A stretch of 64,000 nt of DNA from Burkholderiaceae bacterium (GTDB lineage: Bacteria; Pseudomonadota; Gammaproteobacteria; Burkholderiales; Burkholderiaceae_C). Both the position numbers and the translations under genes were made by a program. The notes under the pieces are model-generated. The model saw nothing but the letters and a program-made list of their open reading frames with translations. It was not told the DNA's origin and ran no database searches. Shown in pieces: positions 9,528-18,593 of the stretch. The DNA lies in assembly GCA_031253795.1 (NCBI GenBank), contig JAIRVR010000031.1, positions 62,001 to 126,000 of the forward strand, in the 5' to 3' direction. Each line of letters begins with the position of its first letter. Position 1 is the first letter of the stretch.

Positions 9528-10526
9528 CTACTCGGGCTGGATGCCGGCGGCCTTGATGACCTGGCCCCATTTCTGGGTCTCGGCGGCCTGGAAGGCGGCC
9601 AGCTCCTGCGGCGAGGCGATCCAGCCTTCGGAGCCCGACATCTCGAAGAAGGACTTGGCTCCCGCGCTGTGCACGGCATCGGACAGCAGGCGGTTGAGGC
9701 GGGCGACCACCGCCTCGGGCGTGCCGGCCGGCGCATAGGCTGCGAACCAGTAGCCCATGTCATAGCCCTTGACGCCGGCCTCTTCCAGCGTGGGCACTTC
9801 GGGCAGCTGCGGGCTGCGCTTGGTGGTCGAGTAGCCCAGGGCCCGCAGCTTGCCCGACTTGATCTGGGGCACGCCGGTCGAGGTGTCGGTGATCATCAGA
9901 TCGATCTGACCGCCCAGCAGGTCGGTGATGGCCAATGGATTGCTCTTGTAGGGCACATGCATCAGGTCCACACCCGCCAGCTGCTTGAGCATTTCGCCGG
10001 CCACGCGGCTGGACGAGCTGCCGCTGCCGAAAGACAGCTTGCCGGGCTGCTTTCTGGCGGTGGCCAGCAGCTCGCCCACATTCTTGTAGGGTGCATCGGC
10101 GCGCACCACCAGCACCTGGCCACCCTTGCCCAGACCGGCCAACGGCGCGAAGTCCTTGACCGCGTCATAGGGCAGTTTCTTGTACAGATGCTGGTTGGCC
10201 GCATGCGTGGTGTTGGTGGTGATCAGCACCGTGTAGCCATCGGGCGCCGAGCGTGCCACCTGCTGGGCCGCGATCATGCCGCTGGCTCCGCCCTTGTTTT
10301 CGACCACCACGGCCTGCCGTGTGGCCGTGGTCACGGCCTGGCCCAGTGCGCGCGCCAGCTGGTCCGTGGCGCTGCCCGCCGCAAACGGCACGACGAAGGT
10401 CACGGGCTTGGATGGAAAGTCCTGGGCCAGGGCCGGGGCCGGGGCGGCCACGCCGGCCAGTGCGCAGGCGGCCAGCGCGACCAGGCTGCGGCGCGAATGA
10501 CGGGGAAAGCGGGAAAGCGGTTGCAT
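9528..10526 (-). CDS. Bug-type periplasmic receptor (TctC family)
   Basis: Tripartite tricarboxylate transporter-type extracytoplasmic binding protein. It has a signal peptide with RHSRRSLVALAACALAGV and a probable cleavage after ALA, then the family signature FPSKPVTFVVPFAAGSATD, VVENKGGASGMIAAQQVA, SAPDGYTVLITTNTTHA and MHVPYKSNPLAITDLLGG. No TctA/TctB membrane genes are nearby, as usual for expanded Bug families in Burkholderiales. A strong AAGGAGACAGAC precedes the ATG. It is probably co-transcribed with the AtuA genes and the lipoprotein hydrolase. Confidence 0.9.
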   Translation of the reverse strand: MQPLSRFPRHSRRSLVALAACALAGVAAPAPALAQDFPSKPVTFVVPFAAGSATDQLARALGQAVTTATRQAVVVENKGGASGMIAAQQVARSAPDGYTVLITTNTTHAANQHLYKKLPYDAVKDFAPLAGLGKGGQVLVVRADAPYKNVGELLATARKQPGKLSFGSGSSSSRVAGEMLKQLAGVDLMHVPYKSNPLAITDLLGGQIDLMITDTSTGVPQIKSGKLRALGYSTTKRSPQLPEVPTLEEAGVKGYDMGYWFAAYAPAGTPEAVVARLNRLLSDAVHSAGAKSFFEMSGSEGWIASPQELAAFQAAETQKWGQVIKAAGIQPE

Positions 10527-10568
10527 GTCTGTCTCCTTTGTAGTGGTGATTTCTGTGAGGGTCGGCGC

Positions 10569-10931
10569 CTATTCGGGCGCCAGGTGCGGCAGCAGGGCCG
10601 CCGGCACCTCGACCGGCATCTGCAGCAGCCAGTACGACAAGGCCTTGCCGTGGCTGTCCAGGTTGAGGGCGTCGTTCACGCCGCCATCGAGCACGCCGTC
10701 CAGTACCCAGTTCATGGCCTGCAGGCGCTGCAGCACGAAGCGCTGCACCTGCACGGGGCACCGTGCCGCGAAATGCGCGGCCACGCGCTGTTCGCTGACC
10801 TGCTCCACCAGGACGGGCCAGCAGGCGGCATTCCAGGCGATCAGGCTGATGTTGGAGCGGTTGCCCTTGTCGCCCGTGCGCCCGTGGGCCAGGCGATACA
10901 GCGGCACGGAGGTGGTAGCTGCGGCATTCAT
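10569..10931 (-). CDS. AtuA-associated C-terminal domain protein
   Basis: A 120-residue protein beginning MNAAATTSVPLYRLAHGRTGDKGNRSNISLIAWN. The HGRTGDKGN motif and length match the small domain found fused to, or encoded after, AtuA in acyclic terpene/acyl-CoA catabolic clusters. Its ATG overlaps the stop codon of the upstream gene by four bases (ATGA), so the two halves are translated together and probably form one enzyme complex. The precise reaction is not known. Confidence 0.8.
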   Translation of the reverse strand: MNAAATTSVPLYRLAHGRTGDKGNRSNISLIAWNAACWPVLVEQVSEQRVAAHFAARCPVQVQRFVLQRLQAMNWVLDGVLDGGVNDALNLDSHGKALSYWLLQMPVEVPAALLPHLAPE

Positions 10932-12328
10932 GCGGCGACCTCCCCGGCCCAGTTCCAGCCCGTGGCGACCTGATCCTGGGGCAGCAGGCAGGACAGGGTG
11001 CCCAGACGCGCGCGCAGCGCCGTTCGCACGCCGCCGCCCCCGGCCGGACCACAGGTGTAGAGCGCGTTGACCTCGCGCGCCAGGCGGCGCGCCTGGGCCT
11101 GCGTGGGCCGCAGCCAGGCCGCGCGCAATCGCACGTCCTGCGAGGGGACGGCAGCGGCGGGCTGGGCATCGCGCCAGCGCCCGCCGTCATCGCCCAGTAT
11201 GCTGGCCACGCCGATCCAGTCCAGGCGCAGCCCGCCATCGGCCTCGGCGTCCAGGCGCTCGCGCAGCACGGCGCCGGCCAGCTGGGCACGCTCCAGGGCG
11301 CGCGGGCCGGCATAGGAAATCTCGCCCTCGGCCAGCCAGCCCGAGGCATGGCAGACATTGACCTTGTAGCAGCCGTTGTGCGCATGGCCGCGCACGCCGC
11401 TCAGGCGCACGGCGTCCGGACCCACCTGGCGGACCTCGGCCTCTCCCAGGTCTGCCACCACGTCGGGCGTCAGATAGGCCGCGGGATCGTGCACTTCGTA
11501 GAGCAGTTGCTCCTTGACCGTGCGCTCGCTGACCAGGCCGCCCGTGCCCTCGGGCTTGGTGATGGTGCAGTCGCCCGAGTCCTCGATGATGGCAATCGGG
11601 TAACCCAGCCGCGCCAGGCCCTGCACATCCTTGAAGCCCGGATCGGCGAAATAGCCGCCCGTGACCTGGGCCCCGCATTCGAGCAGATGGCCGGCCATGG
11701 TGGCACGCGCCAGGCGGTCCCAGTCATCCCAGGCCCAGCCGAAATGCGCCATGGCCGGTCCCAGTGTCAACGAGGGATCGGACACCCGGCCCGCAACCAC
11801 GATTTCGGCGCCCGCGGCCAGGGCTTCGGCGATGGCGCGCGCGCCGATATAGGCATTGGCGCTGACCAGGGTGTCATCGGGGAAATCCTGACCCAGGGCC
11901 GCGCGCAGCGCGCCACGGTGGGCAGGCCCGCTGACGTCGTCCCCCTGCACGACGGCGATACGCGGTGCGCGCAGGCCCAGGCGGTTGGCCAGCCCCGCGA
12001 TACAGCGCGCCGCCCCCTCGGGATTGGCGGCACCGAAGTTGCTGACGATGCGTATGCCGTGCTCCAGACAGTCGGCCAGCACGGGCTCCAGCAGCTCCTC
12101 CAGCAGCGGCTCGTAGCCCGCCTCGGGCTGGTCACGGCGCGCAAGCTGGGCCAGGGCCAGGGTGCGCTCGGCCAGGGTTTCAAAGATCAGGCAGGCTGGC
12201 TGGCCGCTGGCCGCCAGCGCCCGCACCACGGGGGCGGCCGCGTCGGTGCGGTCGCCCGAAAAGCCCGCGGCGCAGCCCACCCACAGGGCAGGCTTGGCGG
12301 CAGGAATGGGGGTATCCAGGTTCTCCAT
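10928..12328 (-). CDS. AtuA-family acyl-CoA catabolic protein, large subunit
   Basis: 466 residues beginning MENLDTPIPAAKPALWVGCAAGFSGD, with LIFETLAERTLALAQ, IRIVSNFGAANPEGAA, VVAGRVSDPSLTLGPAMAHFGW and GGYFADPGFKDVQGL, the pattern of the AtuA (DUF1446) family first described in Pseudomonas acyclic terpene degradation. The start at 12328 follows the divergent LysR promoter region; longer readings toward 13.9 kb are antisense to lysR and thiL. With a Bug receptor and a hydrolase downstream it forms a catabolic operon. The substrate could be terpenoid-like or another branched acyl compound; sequence alone does not say. Confidence 0.82.
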   Translation of the reverse strand: MENLDTPIPAAKPALWVGCAAGFSGDRTDAAAPVVRALAASGQPACLIFETLAERTLALAQLARRDQPEAGYEPLLEELLEPVLADCLEHGIRIVSNFGAANPEGAARCIAGLANRLGLRAPRIAVVQGDDVSGPAHRGALRAALGQDFPDDTLVSANAYIGARAIAEALAAGAEIVVAGRVSDPSLTLGPAMAHFGWAWDDWDRLARATMAGHLLECGAQVTGGYFADPGFKDVQGLARLGYPIAIIEDSGDCTITKPEGTGGLVSERTVKEQLLYEVHDPAAYLTPDVVADLGEAEVRQVGPDAVRLSGVRGHAHNGCYKVNVCHASGWLAEGEISYAGPRALERAQLAGAVLRERLDAEADGGLRLDWIGVASILGDDGGRWRDAQPAAAVPSQDVRLRAAWLRPTQAQARRLAREVNALYTCGPAGGGGVRTALRARLGTLSCLLPQDQVATGWNWAGEVAA

Positions 12329-12364
12329 GGCTGCCAATGTAGGCAGGGGCTGGTAATCTGTGAA

Positions 12365-12379
12365 ATCGATTGTTCGGAT
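12365..12379. promoter_or_regulatory. LysR-type T-N11-A box
   Basis: ATC (12365-12367) and GAT (12377-12379) are separated by nine bases, giving the classical T-N11-A box inside a wider inverted repeat TCGAT...ATCGA (12366-12370, 12378-12382). It lies in the roughly 150-base gap between the divergent AtuA operon and the LysR gene, where such a regulator would bind both promoters. Confidence 0.6.
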
Positions 12380-12481
12380 CGACTTATTTGAATTTTCGAT
12401 AACTCCCCTGGCCGCTCCACGCCCTCTCCTGTACGGAATGGGCCACACCGCCGGCGCAAAACAGTGCCTGGAAACGCCCTG

Positions 12482-13414
12482 ATGAATATTTCGTCCCGCC
12501 AGCTCGATGCCTTCATCGCCCTGGCCCAGCTCAGCAGCTTCACGCTGGCCGCACAGCGCTGCCATCTGTCGCAGCCGGCCTTCAGCGCCTTGATCAAGGG
12601 CCTGGAGGACGGCGTGGGCGTGCGCCTGTTCGACCGCAGCACGCGCCATGTGGCCCTGACCCAGGAAGGCGGCCAGTTCCTCGATGCCGCGCTGCGCATA
12701 CGCAGCGACCTGGGCGATGCCGTGCAGGGCCTGCGCGAGGCCGCAGCCCTGCAGCGCGGACGCATTTCCATCGCCCTGCTGCCGTCGCTGGCCGCGGCCT
12801 GGCTGCCTCCGGTATTGGCCCTGTTCCATGCACGCCATCCAGGCATTCAGCTGCAGGTGTCGGACCTGCTGTCCGAGTCCTGCATCGCCCAGGTCGCGTC
12901 CGGCCAGGCCGACCTGGCTCTGGCCGCCATCCGTGCCGATACCGAGGAGCTGCAGGCCGAGTGGTTCTGCGCAGACCGCCTGCATCTGGTCTGCCGCGCC
13001 GACCATCCGCTGGCGGCCCTGCCAGCGCCGCGCATGGCCCAGCTGCAGTCCTATCCCTTCATCCAGCTGGCGCGCCACAGCAGCGTGCGCCAATACCTCG
13101 AGTCGCAGGCCGCGGCACCCGCACTCAACACCCTGCTGGAAGTGGAGCACCTGGCCACGGTGACGGGCATGGTGCGCGCGGGCCTGGGAATCAGCGTGGT
13201 ACCGGCCCTGGCCCTGTTCCATTTTCTGCAGCCCGACCTGGTCACGCGCCCCCTGGCCGATGCCGACCGCCAGCGCGACCTCTACCTGGTGCGCAGACGC
13301 CACCGCAGCCTGTCGCCGGCCGCCCAGGCCTTCCACACGCTGGCGCTGGAGCACCGGCCCGGCGGCCCGGTGGCCCGGCGATGGCCAGGCCGCACAATAA
13401 GCGCATCGCCATAG
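12482..13414 (+). CDS. LysR-family transcriptional regulator
   Basis: 310 residues with the LysR winged helix at the N-terminus (ISSRQLDAFIALAQLSSFTLAA, HLSQPAFSALIKGLED, LFDRSTRHVALTQEG) followed by the effector-binding domain. The start MNISSRQ at 12482 has GGAAA seven bases upstream and gives the usual N-terminus. It is divergent from the AtuA/Bug/hydrolase operon and most likely its regulator. The effector is unknown. Confidence 0.92.
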   Translation: MNISSRQLDAFIALAQLSSFTLAAQRCHLSQPAFSALIKGLEDGVGVRLFDRSTRHVALTQEGGQFLDAALRIRSDLGDAVQGLREAAALQRGRISIALLPSLAAAWLPPVLALFHARHPGIQLQVSDLLSESCIAQVASGQADLALAAIRADTEELQAEWFCADRLHLVCRADHPLAALPAPRMAQLQSYPFIQLARHSSVRQYLESQAAAPALNTLLEVEHLATVTGMVRAGLGISVVPALALFHFLQPDLVTRPLADADRQRDLYLVRRRHRSLSPAAQAFHTLALEHRPGGPVARRWPGRTISASP

Positions 13415-13433
13415 GCATAAGAAGGCCTCCAAC

Positions 13434-14399
13434 GTGGGTGAATTCGACCTGATCCGCCGCTTCTTCCAGCGCCCCGTGCGCCACGCCGTCCTGGGCGTGG
13501 GCGACGACTGCGCCCTGCTGGCGCCCGCGCCCGGCATGCAGCTGGCCATCTCCAGCGACATGCTGGTCGAGGGTCGGCATTTCTTCGCTGACGTGGATGC
13601 ACGTCTGCTGGGGCACAAGGCACTGGCCGTGAACCTTTCCGACCTCGCCGCCTGCGGCGCGCGGCCCCTGGGCTTTACGCTGGCCCTGTCCCTGCCCCGC
13701 GCCGACGCCGCGTGGACCGAAGCCTTTGCCGGCGGCCTGCTGGCCCTGGCCGATGCCCACGGCTGCGAACTCATAGGCGGCGACACCACCCAGGGACCGC
13801 TGAACATCTGCATTACCGTCTTCGGCGAAGTGCCTCCGGGCCAGGCCCTGCTGCGCAGCGGTGCCCGCGCAGGCGATGACATCTGGGTCAGCGGCAGCCT
13901 GGGCGATGCGCGCCTGGCACTGCAGGCCCTGCTGGGTCAGACGCCGCTGGCACCCCCGGCGCTGGCCGCCGCGCGCCAGCGCCTGGAGGCGCCCACGCCA
14001 CGCGTGGCCCTGGGCCAGGCGCTGCGCGGCATCGCAAGCAGCGCGCTGGACCTCAGCGACGGCCTGCTGGGCGACCTGGGCCATATCCTGGCGCAATCGC
14101 AGGTGGGTGCCTGCGTGGACACCCGCCTCACCACGCCGCTTCTGGAGGCCGGCCGCAACGTCCGCCTGCCCGTCGACCTGGTGCACCAGTGCACGCTGGC
14201 CGGTGGTGATGACTACGAGCTGTGTTTCACGGCACCGGCCGGACGGCGCGAAGCCGTGGCAGCAGCCGGCCAGGCCAGTGCCGTGCGCGTCACCCGCATC
14301 GGCCGCATCGAGGCCGAACCCGGCCTGCGCCTGATCGGCCCCGACGGACAGCCGCTGTCACCACGATGGGCCTCGTTCGACCATTTCGCCGCGACCTGA
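13434..14399 (+). CDS. thiL: Thiamine-monophosphate kinase
   Basis: Phosphorylates thiamine monophosphate to the active diphosphate cofactor. 321 residues with the ThiL (AIR-synthase fold) motifs in order: GVGDDCALLAP, SSDMLVEGRHFF, KALAVNLSDLAACGA, LIGGDTTQGP, VSGSLGDARLAL, LDLSDGLLGDLGHIL and GGDDYELCF. The start is GTG at 13434, with AAGG eight bases upstream. It is followed at short distance by the MuiA-like gene, pgpA and pncC in the same direction; thiL-pgpA-pncC neighbourhood is common in beta- and gammaproteobacteria. Confidence 0.96.
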   Translation: MGEFDLIRRFFQRPVRHAVLGVGDDCALLAPAPGMQLAISSDMLVEGRHFFADVDARLLGHKALAVNLSDLAACGARPLGFTLALSLPRADAAWTEAFAGGLLALADAHGCELIGGDTTQGPLNICITVFGEVPPGQALLRSGARAGDDIWVSGSLGDARLALQALLGQTPLAPPALAAARQRLEAPTPRVALGQALRGIASSALDLSDGLLGDLGHILAQSQVGACVDTRLTTPLLEAGRNVRLPVDLVHQCTLAGGDDYELCFTAPAGRREAVAAAGQASAVRVTRIGRIEAEPGLRLIGPDGQPLSPRWASFDHFAAT

Positions 14400-14412
14400 A
14401 CCCACGCTAGGA

Positions 14413-16053
14413 ATGCCCATGCTCCCCCGCTTTTTCCTGACCCTGCTGGCCACGGCCTGCGCAAGCCTGGCCGCCACGGCAGCCCAGGCCCAGGAGGCCG
14501 CTGCGCGCGCGCCTTCGGCAGCGCCCATTTCGCGTGTCACCCTGTATCCCGGCGTCGCCTCGGTCGAGCGCACCGCCCGCGTTGCCGCGGGAACACGCCA
14601 GCTGGTCTTCGAATGCCTGCCCGCCGGCCTCGACCCGCAAAGCCTGCAGGTCAGCGCCGATGCCGGCGTGCGCCTGGGCGACTACAAGGTCCAGCTGCAG
14701 CCGCGCGAACTGGCCTCCAAGGCCTGCGCCAGCCCGCTGGAACAGCAGATCCGGTCGCTGGAGGACCAGTTGGCCGCCCTGGAGGCCGACGAGGCCGCGG
14801 CCAGGCTTGTGGGCGACTACCTGCAGGGCCTGGCCAGGCCTGGCGGCGATGAGGCCCGGGCCACGGCCCTGCCCTCGGCCGGCCAGTTGGGCGCCGCCAC
14901 CGAGGCCTTGCGCGCCACCAGCCGAGGCAACACCTTGCGTGCCCACCAATTGCTGCGGCAAAAGCAGGCCCTGCAGGAGCAGCTCAAGCCACTGCAGCTC
15001 GAGCGCGACCGCACGGGCACGGGCAATGCCCAGGTGATGAAGGTCAGCGTGCAACTGGCCAGCGCCGGCGATGCCGCCGTGCAGCTGACCTACCAGGTGC
15101 GCGGCCCGGGCTGGCAGCCCAGCTACCGTGCCCATCTCGATGCCGGCAAGGGCGTGGTGCGCCTGGAGCGCCTGGCCCTCGTGGCCCAGAACAGCGGCGA
15201 GGACTGGAGCCAGGTGCAGTTGCTGCTGTCCACGGGCCAGCCCGCACGCAGCACCCAGGGCCGGCTGCCCAGGCCCTGGACGCTGGACGTGGAGCGCCCC
15301 CGCCCCGCCATGATGCCCCCGCCCGCTCCCGCACCGGCCCCCGCCGCCATGGTGGAGCGTGCCCAGAAATCCCTGGCCGCCGACGCCGCGGCCGAGCTGC
15401 CGGCGCTGGACGTATCCAGCATCCAGACCGCCTATGCCACCCAGTTCTCCGTACCCTACCGGATCAGCGTGCCCTCCAGCAGCGAGCGCGTGACCCTGGC
15501 CCTGGGAACCCAGGACCTGCCGGCCAGCGTGCTCACGCGCACGGCGCCTGGCGTGGAAGAAGCCGCCTACCTGGTGGCCCAGGTGGCCGCACCCGCCGGC
15601 GTCTGGCCCGCAGGACCGGTGGCCCTGTACCGGGATGGCGCGTTCGCGGGCCAGGGCCGGCTGGACTTCGGCAATGCCGCAGCCCTGGCCCAGGGCCTGT
15701 CCTTCGGCCGTGACGACAGGGTACTGGTGCGCAGGCTGCCGGCGGACTCGGCCACGGGCAGCAGCGGCCTGCTCGGCAGCAGCGCCGAGCGCCAGGTCGT
15801 CCACCGCTATCAGGTGGACAACCGCCACGACCGAGCCATCGAGCTGCAGGTGCTGGAAGCGGCCCCGGTGTCGCGCAACGACCAGATACGCGTGCAGTCG
15901 CAGTACAGTCCGCAGCCGGCCACCACACGCTGGAATGACAGCCCGGGCATGGTCGCCTGGCAGCAGCCCCTGGCCGCGGGCGCAAGCGCCAGCTTCGAGG
16001 CAAGACACCAGATCCGCCATCCGCAGGACCTGGCGGTGGACGAGAGACAGTGA
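14413..16053 (+). CDS. MuiA-like DUF4139 protein
   Basis: A 546-residue exported protein of the mucoidy-inhibitor MuiA family (DUF4140 N-terminal and DUF4139 C-terminal domains). It has a signal peptide (LTLLATACASLAATAAQAQ), SRVTLYPGVASVERTARV after the cleavage site, a coiled-coil-prone stretch (EQQIRSLEDQLAALEADEA), VQLTYQVRGPGWQPSYRA, and a C-terminal beta-rich region with YQVDNRHDRAIELQVLE. A Pro/Ala linker lies near residue 300. Function is unknown beyond envelope association. Insertion between thiL and pgpA is somewhat unusual. Confidence 0.82.
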   Translation: MPMLPRFFLTLLATACASLAATAAQAQEAAARAPSAAPISRVTLYPGVASVERTARVAAGTRQLVFECLPAGLDPQSLQVSADAGVRLGDYKVQLQPRELASKACASPLEQQIRSLEDQLAALEADEAAARLVGDYLQGLARPGGDEARATALPSAGQLGAATEALRATSRGNTLRAHQLLRQKQALQEQLKPLQLERDRTGTGNAQVMKVSVQLASAGDAAVQLTYQVRGPGWQPSYRAHLDAGKGVVRLERLALVAQNSGEDWSQVQLLLSTGQPARSTQGRLPRPWTLDVERPRPAMMPPPAPAPAPAAMVERAQKSLAADAAAELPALDVSSIQTAYATQFSVPYRISVPSSSERVTLALGTQDLPASVLTRTAPGVEEAAYLVAQVAAPAGVWPAGPVALYRDGAFAGQGRLDFGNAAALAQGLSFGRDDRVLVRRLPADSATGSSGLLGSSAERQVVHRYQVDNRHDRAIELQVLEAAPVSRNDQIRVQSQYSPQPATTRWNDSPGMVAWQQPLAAGASASFEARHQIRHPQDLAVDERQ

Positions 16054-16084
16054 AGCCGGCCAAGGCGGCGCTTATCATCCCGGC

Positions 16085-16669
16085 ATGAGTGACGCGCCGC
16101 TGCGGCCGGAGCATTCCGGCATCCCTGCATCCCCTTCCCATCCCCCTGCGGCACCCCCACCGGCCGGCATGGCCCGGCCTACGCTGGATTTCATGATGGC
16201 CCACCCGGCCCACTTCATCGCCATGGGCCTGGGCTCGGGCCTGGGGCGCATCGCGCCGGGCACCGTGGGCACGCTGTGGGCCTGGCTGTCCTACCTGCTG
16301 CTGCAGCACTGGTTCAGGCCGGCCCAGATCGGCCTGCTGATCGCGGCCAGCATCCCGCTGGGCTGGTGGGCCTGCACCGTCACGGCGCGCCACATGCGCG
16401 TGTCCGACCCGGGCAACCTGGTCTGGGACGAGATCGTCGCCTTCTGGCTGGTGCTGTGGCTGGTCATGCCCACGGGCTTCTGGGGACAGGCCGTGGCCTT
16501 CGCCCTGTTCCGCTTTTTCGACGCAGTCAAGCCCCAGCCCGTGAAATGGGCCGACCGCCGGTTCAAGGGCTTTGGCTGGCGTGGCGGCTGGGGCATCATG
16601 TTCGATGACCTGGTCGCGGCTTTCTGCACCCTGCTGGTCATTGCCCTGTGGCGCCATGCCGTGGGCTGA
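16085..16669 (+). CDS. pgpA: Phosphatidylglycerophosphatase A
   Basis: Removes the phosphate from phosphatidylglycerol phosphate at the inner membrane. 194 residues with a Pro-rich N-terminal extension (about 28 residues) and then the family pattern: FIAMGLGSGLGRIAPGTVGT, VSDPGNLVWDEIVAFWLVLW (catalytic acidic residues), FFDAVKPQPVKWADRRFKG and GIMFDDLVAA, with several transmembrane spans. The start at 16085 is the first ATG after the MuiA-like gene; the long frame upstream is a shadow of that gene. Confidence 0.93.
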   Translation: MSDAPLRPEHSGIPASPSHPPAAPPPAGMARPTLDFMMAHPAHFIAMGLGSGLGRIAPGTVGTLWAWLSYLLLQHWFRPAQIGLLIAASIPLGWWACTVTARHMRVSDPGNLVWDEIVAFWLVLWLVMPTGFWGQAVAFALFRFFDAVKPQPVKWADRRFKGFGWRGGWGIMFDDLVAAFCTLLVIALWRHAVG

Positions 16670-16679
16670 GGAAAGGCAC

Positions 16680-17168
16680 ATGCACACCACCGATGGACCC
16701 GTGGCCACGCTGGCCGGCCTGCTGCGCACGCACGGCGCCATGCTGGCCACGGCCGAAAGCTGTACGGGCGGCATGATCGCCGCGGCCTGCACGGACCTCG
16801 CGGGGTCCAGCGAATGGTTCGAGCGCGGCTTCGTCAGCTATTCCAATGAGGCCAAGCATGACCTGCTGGGCGTGCCCATGGCCCTGATCGCGGACCATGG
16901 CGCCGTCAGCGAGCCCGTGGCGCACGCCATGGCCGAGGGGGCGGTCGCCCGTTCGCGCGCGCAGTGCGCCGTGGCCGTGACGGGCGTGGCCGGGCCGGGC
17001 GGCGGCACTGCGGCCAAGCCCGTGGGCACGGTCTGGTTCGGCTGGCATGTGGGTGGCGTCACACACACCGAGTGCATGCGCTTTGACGGCGACCGCGCCG
17101 CCGTGCGCCAGGCCACGGTGGAGCATGCGCTGCAGCGCCTGGTGGCGCTGCTCAGCGAAGGGCCTTGA
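16680..17168 (+). CDS. pncC: Nicotinamide-nucleotide amidohydrolase
   Basis: CinA C-terminal domain type enzyme that deamidates nicotinamide mononucleotide for NAD recycling. 162 residues with AMLATAESCTGGMIAAA, RGFVSYSNEAKHDLLGVP, AVAVTGVAGPGGG and KPVGTVWFGW. The start at 16680 follows AGGAAAGG, right after the pgpA stop. Its end overlaps the convergent XRE gene by 17 bases. Confidence 0.93.
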   Translation: MHTTDGPVATLAGLLRTHGAMLATAESCTGGMIAAACTDLAGSSEWFERGFVSYSNEAKHDLLGVPMALIADHGAVSEPVAHAMAEGAVARSRAQCAVAVTGVAGPGGGTAAKPVGTVWFGWHVGGVTHTECMRFDGDRAAVRQATVEHALQRLVALLSEGP

Positions 17169-17466
17169 GCAATCTGTGCGCGATGTCCTGCAGCGGCGCC
17201 GGCAGGGAGCGGTAGCTTTCGAGCAGGCGCTGCTCGTCCACGGGCAGGGGGGCGCCATCGTCCTCCAGCCCGGCCACGAGCTCCAGCGCCGTGGTCTGCA
17301 GGGCCAGGGCCACACGGGCCAGGGTATCGTTCTTGAGCGTGCGGATGGCGCCCGACTCGATCTGCGACACGGCCGAGGCCGTGATGCCTGCGGCATCGGC
17401 CAGCCGGCCCTGGGTCATCCCCAGCTCGGCGCGGCGGGCGCGTATGCGTTCACCAATGTGTTTCAT
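17152..17466 (-). CDS. XRE-family transcriptional regulator
   Basis: 104 residues with a Cro/CI-type helix-turn-helix at the N-terminus: MKHIGERIRARRAELGMTQ, GRLADAAGITASAVSQIESG, TLARVALALQTTALELVAG, then a short C-terminal helix region. The ATG at 17466 gives the canonical start. It follows the UPF0149 gene in the same direction at 34 bases and converges on pncC. Targets are unknown. Confidence 0.88.
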   Translation of the reverse strand: MKHIGERIRARRAELGMTQGRLADAAGITASAVSQIESGAIRTLKNDTLARVALALQTTALELVAGLEDDGAPLPVDEQRLLESYRSLPAPLQDIAHRLLKALR

Positions 17467-17500
17467 GGCCGGCACAAAGAGACCACCGTGAACGGGCCGC

Positions 17501-18325
<825 letters not shown>

Positions 18326-18513
18326 GGCGGAAATCTCTCGGGAAAACGGGGGAAGGAACCGGCCACGGCCAGCCCCTGGATGAATGGCCCGCAGTGTATC
18401 CGCGCCGCCAAGCCCGTAGCTCCCGCTCGGGACATGTCCCCGAAAGCCCTCCCCCTCGCATCGACCACACCGTCGAAACTGGCGCCTTCCAAGACCAGGG
18501 GCACCGAGCAAGA

Positions 18514-18584
18514 GCCGCCTCGCGGCGAAGGTGCCGTCCCCCTCCCCCGCGAAGCGGGCAGAGAGGGGGAAGCCGCGCAGCGGC
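18514..18584. repeat. REP-like cluster of three short hairpins
   Basis: Three 5-bp-arm, 3-base-loop hairpins occur in 71 bases: GCCGC-CTC-GCGGC (18514-18526), CCCGC-GAA-GCGGG (18546-18558) and GCCGC-GCA-GCGGC (18572-18584), separated by CCCTCCCC and GAGGGGGA runs. It lies between the 5' end of the UPF0149 gene and the 3' end of the acyl-CoA dehydrogenase gene. It resembles intergenic REP-type elements common in Comamonadaceae genomes; only one copy is in this window. Confidence 0.55.
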
Positions 18585-18593
18585 TCAGGGGGT

